In this document: in pieces, positions 59,021 to 64,000 of the stretch
How positions within the stretch are numbered: position 1 is the stretch's first letter
Layout of the letters: every line of letters starts with the position of its first letter
Source of the DNA: Capsicum annuum
Taxonomy: Eukaryota > Streptophyta > Magnoliopsida > Solanales > Solanaceae
Assembly (NCBI RefSeq): GCF_002878395.1
Contig: NC_061122.1
Span: 82,369,455-82,433,454, forward strand
Reading direction: 5' to 3'
Length of the DNA: 64,000 nucleotides
Position numbers and translations under genes: made by a program
Notes under the pieces: generated by a model
The model's input: the letters and a program-made list of their open reading frames with translations, nothing else
The model's database searches: none
Told to the model about the DNA's origin: nothing

Positions 59021-60858
59021 TTTTGGGGATTTATTAATAATAAATCAAATAACAAAAAAATTTACACAAGATAGGCCAACACATCTGAAAACTAAACCAA
59101 AATAAAATAAAGCCTACTCTTGACTTCCAACTATTCCTAATCTGTTTTACCACATATAATCATAGATGTAGGGTTTCCTAAATCATCCTTCACTCTTCTC
59201 CTCCTCTTCAACCCTACTGATCTAAGGTGGTTTTATGCAGCTTAGCATTGTTATCCTAGTTTATTTATCCTTGTTTTGAGGACTTATCATATACTTAGTG
59301 TTAAAAATGATATAATTGAGCATATAAGTGTTTAATTATGTTATTACAATGTTTAAGGTGTCTTTCAAATAAGTTTGTACTTAATTTGGTCACTTAGAGT
59401 TCAAATGAGAAAATTAGTGTTACTAGCTTGAGTTAGGTGTTTGTCTAGTCTATCTCGATGGATTCTAATGTTTTTAATGAGTTCCTAAGGTTATTATTGT
59501 GTAATAACATGGTAAAACTTATTTATAGTGTTCAAAGTTCAATTGGATCAAGCCTAGGGTCAAAACAAAGTTAAAGATTAAAAGGGTAAAACTAGTTCTT
59601 AGCTAGAGTTTCTAGTTCTACAATATGGATTATTTTGGGCCCTAATACGTGGTGTTTGATGCTATAGGTTTCTTGGTGATTTGATTTTGATGATAGATGA
59701 AGGATATAAAATCTTTAAATGAAGTTCAAATAACAACAAAAATCTTGGGATGGAAGACAAAAGTGCAAGGCAAAGTTGAACATCAAAATTAGATTTCCAG
59801 TGAGCTCTCGCGATAGAGGGGCGATGCTCCCCTTAGTATGGGGGATAAATTAAAGTGAATAAACCATTATTCCTTGGATAAATCAATTCACAACACCCTT
59901 TATTCACTGGGACTAAACAACGCGTCACGAAGCTTATCCCACACCGGCCAAATTTTGATCCTATAAATAAGACAATTGTACACATTATTATTCACCTTAG
60001 ACATCTTGGAGGCTTTAAGAGGGATTGATAAACACTTCAAATAAGGTTTTTATTTCTTTAATTTAATTTTTTATGGATTATAATATGTTTTCCTTTATTT
60101 TGATTACAATTATGTCCATTAGCAACTAAACACCCCTTTTTTGGGATTAAGCCCAAGAACATATTTCTTTTTATTTGAATTGACTTTGTTTGGATTGATT
60201 ATCATATTTGGTTTTTTATTTATCCTTGTTTTAACTATTTTAAGAATTTGTGACCTTTACAATATATCAACTATCAACTTTGTGAGTGCGAGAGGGGGAA
60301 TAAGAAGATAAAACGTGGGGATAAATAGAGTAAGGTTCTTATTCTTTTACAAAATAAGGGATTTGAATTAGTGTATAGGATAGAGATATACCTAGAAGCC
60401 TTATTTGGTTCACTACGAGATGATATAGAAATGGGTTTAGCTTAGTTCTCACATCCCCCGCTTAATGATGTAGTTGTGGGGCTAAGTTAGGTAAGTGATT
60501 AGAGGCTTGAGAGACCATGATCATAATATCAACCCCGTGAATCAACAACCAAGATATGTAATCTAACAAATGAAGTTCAATAGCAAAGTATGATTGTTCG
60601 TAGTGCTTTAAACTCGGGTTTTCATCCATTGAGGGTCCAAAGTCTTTACTTTTTTGCATTATTTTAGTTTACTTACAGTTTATAAGAATTCAACTCTTTT
60701 GGTTATGTTTCCACTGATTTCATCTTAATTTTTATACTAGAATTAGATAGTTGCTTACAGAAGTCTTTGAGGGATCGATATTCAGCTTTATTTAAGGCTA
60801 CTGTATTACTTGGTGAGACCACGCACACTTGTGTGTGCGTATGGGCGTAATAAGTTTT
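59021..60858 (+). repeat. 5' LTR region of an Athila-type element
   Basis: Ends just before the primer site at 60,859. A TATA-like 'tataaataag' near 59,964 fits the promoter. A hairpin 'acgcacac'/'gtgtgcgt' is at 60,821-60,840. The left limit of the LTR cannot be fixed; 1.5-1.6 kb would be usual. The minus-strand open frames at 60,462-60,891 are not genes. Confidence 0.6.
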
Positions 60859-60876
60859 TAGCATCGTTGCCGGGGA
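60859..60876 (+). promoter_or_regulatory. Athila-type primer-binding site
   Basis: 'tagcatcgttgccgggga' against the Athila consensus TGGCGCCGTTGCCGGGGA. The same type of site, better preserved in its first half, is at 45,804. Confidence 0.85.
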
Positions 60877-60959
60877 CTTGAAGTTTTGCAACTATTTTAC
60901 TTTTAGTTTTACTTTTTAGATTTTTTTGGTTCTTTACACTTTGTCTTGGCATTGAATTT

Positions 60960-62440
60960 GCAAGAAATAGGTTTGTAGACTAGTAAGCTAGCAATAGATA
61001 GGGAATTGGTTGAACAAGCTCCGAACCCTCCCAACGCTATTACTAATTAAGGAGAGAAGCAATCTTTCTCGCCCGTATTCTACAAATTCAAGAGGAACAA
61101 GGCAATCCTTCTCTAATGGATGAAGATCAACCAGTCCTCAACACAGTTTGCAAAGTGGCAATCCTACTTTTGACAAATTTGACCTCTCCTTTTCAAAAAC
61201 TGTCTACTAGAGGTAACTTTGAGCTGAAATAGAATATGGTGCAACTTTTGATCAATAGTGGACAGTTTATGGAGCTTCTACATGAAGATCCACAAGTCCA
61301 TTTGCGGAACTTTTTGGAGATCAGTGATACATTCATCCCTACAGGTGTGTCAACTGATTATGTTAGGCTGACACTATTCCCCTTTTCACTATTGGGGGAA
61401 GCAAAGAAGTAGTTGAATGTTTATCTAGCAAGTTTAATCACAACCTGGGATAACTTAGCTTAAAAATTCCTCATCTGATTCTTTCCATTTGGCAAGACTG
61501 TTAGATTGTGCAGTGAGATTGTGTGCTTTAAAAAAAAGCCAAATAAGAACTTATATCATGTATGAGATAGGTTCAAACCTCTTCTTCAGGACTATCCACA
61601 TCATCTGTAGTCGAATGAGGTACTAGCTCACACTTTTGTTGAGGCACTTGATCACAACACAAAATTTTGCAAGATTCAACTGCAGGTGGTCAAGCATTGG
61701 AATTGACTTATGATGATCTATACACCTTGTTGAACTACATTACACAAGGGAATCCTGAGTAGAATTTTGACTCAACAAGTGCTACAAAAAAGGTTACAAA
61801 CATATTGAGGTGGACCAGTTTACTGCTATATCTGCTTAGATTATTACACTACAAAATCAGTTAACTACTCAGTTCAGAAATATAAAATTAGGGGTTACAC
61901 AACCAGAAATAATAGTTAATGCAATTCATCATACAAATATTTGGTGCGAGGTTTGTGGAAATAATGGTAATTCTGCAGTTATGTATATTGCAAATCCTGA
62001 GTCAGTAATGTTCATGGGAAATGCTCAAAGGCCAAATTATAGGAACACCTACAACTTAAATTTGCAGACTTATCCACCAAATACATCATGGAACAACCAA
62101 CAGCAGCAGTTTTAGCAGTAACAAGTTCAAGGGAATCAGGCCACTAGCAATATGAAAGAGATGCTAAAACAAATTTTAGCTTCTCAAGAACAATTAGCAG
62201 CGGATATAAGGAGCCAGCAAGTGCCTACAAAGAACTTGGAGATATAGGTTGGGCAGATGCGGCAGGCACAAAATACCTGGCCTCAAGGTGGTATGCCAAG
62301 TAATACTGAAAATTCTAAAAAAGTAATAGAAATCAATTTGAGGAGTGGTAAAAAGCTCAATGATGAACCTCCAAAGACAACTAAGGATATAGATGCGCGA
62401 TAGGTCCTAAGCAGGTAGATAACCAAGTTTCTAAAATTTT
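60960..62440 (+). pseudogene. Athila-type Gag, broken
   Basis: Patches in several frames: NMVQLLINSGQFMELLHEDP and HLRNFLEISDT (61,220-61,330), VRLTLFPFSLLGEAKK (about 61,360), LITTWDNLA-stop-KFL (about 61,435) and FGKTVRLCSEIVCF. Further on come NPESVMFMGNAQRPNYRNTY (about 61,995-62,055), a Gln-rich run, EMLKQILASQEQLAADIRSQ (about 62,160) and KVIEINLRSGKKLND (about 62,320). The layout is that of Athila Gag: capsid, a Cys/His region (CEVCGNNGN), then the Gln-rich linker. Stops throughout; inactive. Confidence 0.85.
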
Positions 62441-62608
62441 AAGGAAGTCTGAGTACTAAGCACAATTTGCTGAATAAGTAAAGGAGAGACCACCACTATC
62501 TTTCCTACAGAGGCTTAAAAATAAAAGAAAGATAAGTGCTTCAAAAATTTCTTTGACACGTCTAGAGAGCTTCCCATTAATCATCCTCTTTTAGATATTT
62601 TGCACGGA

Positions 62609-63118
62609 ATGACCAAGTACTCTAAGTACTTGAAGGATATGGTCACTAATAAAGTAAAGCTGTAGGATTTTGAGACAGTAGCACTCACTAAGTGTAGTTC
62701 TATGATAATGCAGAAGATTCCCAAGAAGCTCAAAGACCTTGGGAGTTTTACTCTCCCTATTCAAATTGGCAATAGTGAGGTGTTCTACACACTTAGTGAT
62801 TTGGGGGCAAGTATTATCTTGATGCCCCACTACTTGTTCAACACTTTGGGCTTGGGGAAGACAAGACCGAGCTTTGTGTTACTCCAACTGGAAGACCGAA
62901 CCATAGCCCATCCTAAAGAAATCATAGAGGATGTTCTCATCAAGGTTCATAAGTTTATTATTCCTACTGATTTTATTGTTTTAAATCTTCTGGTAGATGA
63001 AAGTGTGTCAGTTATCTTAGGATGTCCATTCTAAGTTATGGGAGAAGCATTGATAGATGTGAGAGAGGGCACGGTCATAATGAGGCTGGATGATAAAGAG
63101 CTAATTTTCAAAGTGTAA
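62609..63118 (+). pseudogene. Athila-type aspartic protease domain, two in-frame stops
   Basis: One frame from ATG 62,609 (MTKYSKYLKDMVTNKVKL) with stops at about 62,663 (TAG) and 63,032 (TAA), ending 63,118. It keeps KKLKDLGSFTLPIQIGNSEV, the active-site region LSDLGASIILMPHYLF (Asp-Leu-Gly-Ala in place of Asp-Ser/Thr-Gly, as usual in this clade), EDVLIKVHKFIIPTDFIVLN and SVILGCPF, then EALIDVREGTVIMRLDDKEL. The enzyme would cleave the polyprotein. No reverse transcriptase follows within the next 880 bases. Confidence 0.88.
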
Positions 63119-63420
63119 AAACCACTCAAAACACTATCCCACTATAAATATTTATGCATAATTACAGTGATTGAGGGGGATAAGTATAGGGTGGTGGAGT
63201 TGAATCTACCAAAAAGTACCTTAGACTTTCTCATAGAGCCGCCCAAGACAAAACCACCACAACCCAAAATGATGCAGATTGATGAGCCTAAAAAGGCTAT
63301 TATTGAGAGAGTTGTTGACCTTGAGAGTTCAAACTCAAGAGGTAAGAAAGGAATAAGAAGATAGCATCGAAGTATGAGAAAGATGTTAAGGAAAAATAGA
63401 TGATTCAAAGTTTGGGTCAT
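63119..63420 (+). other. Lys/Pro-rich frame after the protease
   Basis: An open stretch (63,167-63,364) reads EGDKYRVVELNLPKSTLDFL, then KTKPPQPKMMQIDEP. It probably represents coding sequence downstream of the protease. No RT motif is recognised. Confidence 0.5.
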
Positions 63421-63430
63421 GTCGCGACAC

Positions 63431-63458
63431 TAAATTAGGCGCTGCTTGGTAGGCAACC
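63431..63458 (+). repeat. Motif shared with 47,113-47,142
   Basis: 'taaattaggcgctgcttggt' and 'aggcaacc', preceded by 'gtcgcgacac'. In the other Athila-like element the same motif follows the gag-like frame. It seems to mark the start of the 3' non-coding part. Confidence 0.8.
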
Positions 63459-64000
63459 CAAGTTAATCTAGGTTTTATTTTTAGCATTTTTTATTTTTGT
63501 TTTTGTTTAGTCACAGATTGATGGGAAGTCTAAGTACCAGAAACCTAAGCTAAAGAGCATAGAAAAGACTAAGTGTGGGGTCCTCGAACCCTCTTGATGT
63601 ATAAAAATACTACTAGCTAGGCCTAGAGGCCTCGAGGAGTATTTCTATCTTTAATTTTAAAGTATACATTAGGGAAAAAGTAGATTTTTAAGTGTGGGGT
63701 GGGGAAATTCCCATTTATAGGAGTAATTTTAAAAAAATTGTGTTAAGAATAAGTGGGATATTCTTGTTGGTGCGATGTCTGATTATATTATGCAAGATTT
63801 TTTGTTTAAAGGGCATGTTGATTGTGTGAACTACTACTTTAGAGACTTCTAGTCTTATGATTATGACTGTTGTACTTATTGTCCTAATATGAATTCATGT
63901 GATTGTTTGGTTAAGAGTCTATGATGATCTTGCTTGAGTTGAGCATGTACCATATGTGTGTGAGGTTTTTGTATATTCCATGTTGAATTTGATGCTAGAA
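63459..64000 (+). other. 3' non-coding part of the Athila-type element, runs off the window
   Basis: T-rich, with two 'aagtgtggggt' motifs (about 63,569 and 63,691) common upstream of the polypurine tract in Athila-type elements. No 3' LTR is reached. Confidence 0.55.

Overview
This window is AT-rich plant nuclear DNA made almost entirely of nested, decayed transposable elements. The host is most likely a member of the Solanaceae. Three things point there: a broken NLR gene whose coiled-coil and NB-ARC wording matches the R1-type late-blight resistance class, an RTE-type LINE ending in the (TTG)n tail shared with tobacco TS-type SINEs, and Ty3 and Copia elements of familiar solanaceous type. 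I cannot fix the genus. I see no intact cellular protein gene, no tRNA or rRNA gene and no CRISPR array.

Layout. 1-4,415: old LTR sequence partly arranged as inverted copies. 4,627-5,097: a foldback MITE. 5,645-7,999: minus-strand Athila-type Ty3 pol remnant. 8,000-16,345: an LTR fragment split by two insertions, a solo Tekay/Del-type LTR (8,502-10,862) and a pol-less LTR element with an extra LTR (11,386-16,022). 16,346-20,878: a second pol-less element. 20,879-25,788: decayed Ty3 gag with three degenerate zinc knuckles, inverted LTR fragments, and two further LTRs. 25,789: a CACTA-type terminus. 26,650-28,545: the NLR pseudogene, minus strand. 28,546-30,598: nothing recognised. 30,616-32,910: 5'-truncated RTE LINE with a 17-bp target duplication. 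32,928-34,212: another LTR.

34,421-42,392 is a full-length Ty3 element (CRM/Reina-like) with two LTRs, a 5-bp target duplication and one long gag-pol frame reading into the 3' LTR. Its leader carries a piece of plastid DNA (end of rpl2). 42,476-55,340 is a SIRE-type Copia element on the minus strand, split by a 6.7-kb Athila-like non-autonomous element (44,214-50,892). 55,506-59,020 is a Tekay/Del-type LTR plus gag. 59,021-64,000 is an Athila-type LTR, gag and protease without reverse transcriptase.

How the parts relate. The pol-less element at 16,346-20,878 shares its LTR and the N-terminus of Gag with the gag-pol element at 34,421-42,392, so the two look like non-autonomous and autonomous partners. 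The pol-less element at 11,386-16,022 shares a C-terminal protein module with the first. Several insertions can be dated relative to each other because the empty target is present elsewhere in the window or because the host reading frame joins across the insert. All similarity statements come from reading by eye; no alignment or database search was run.
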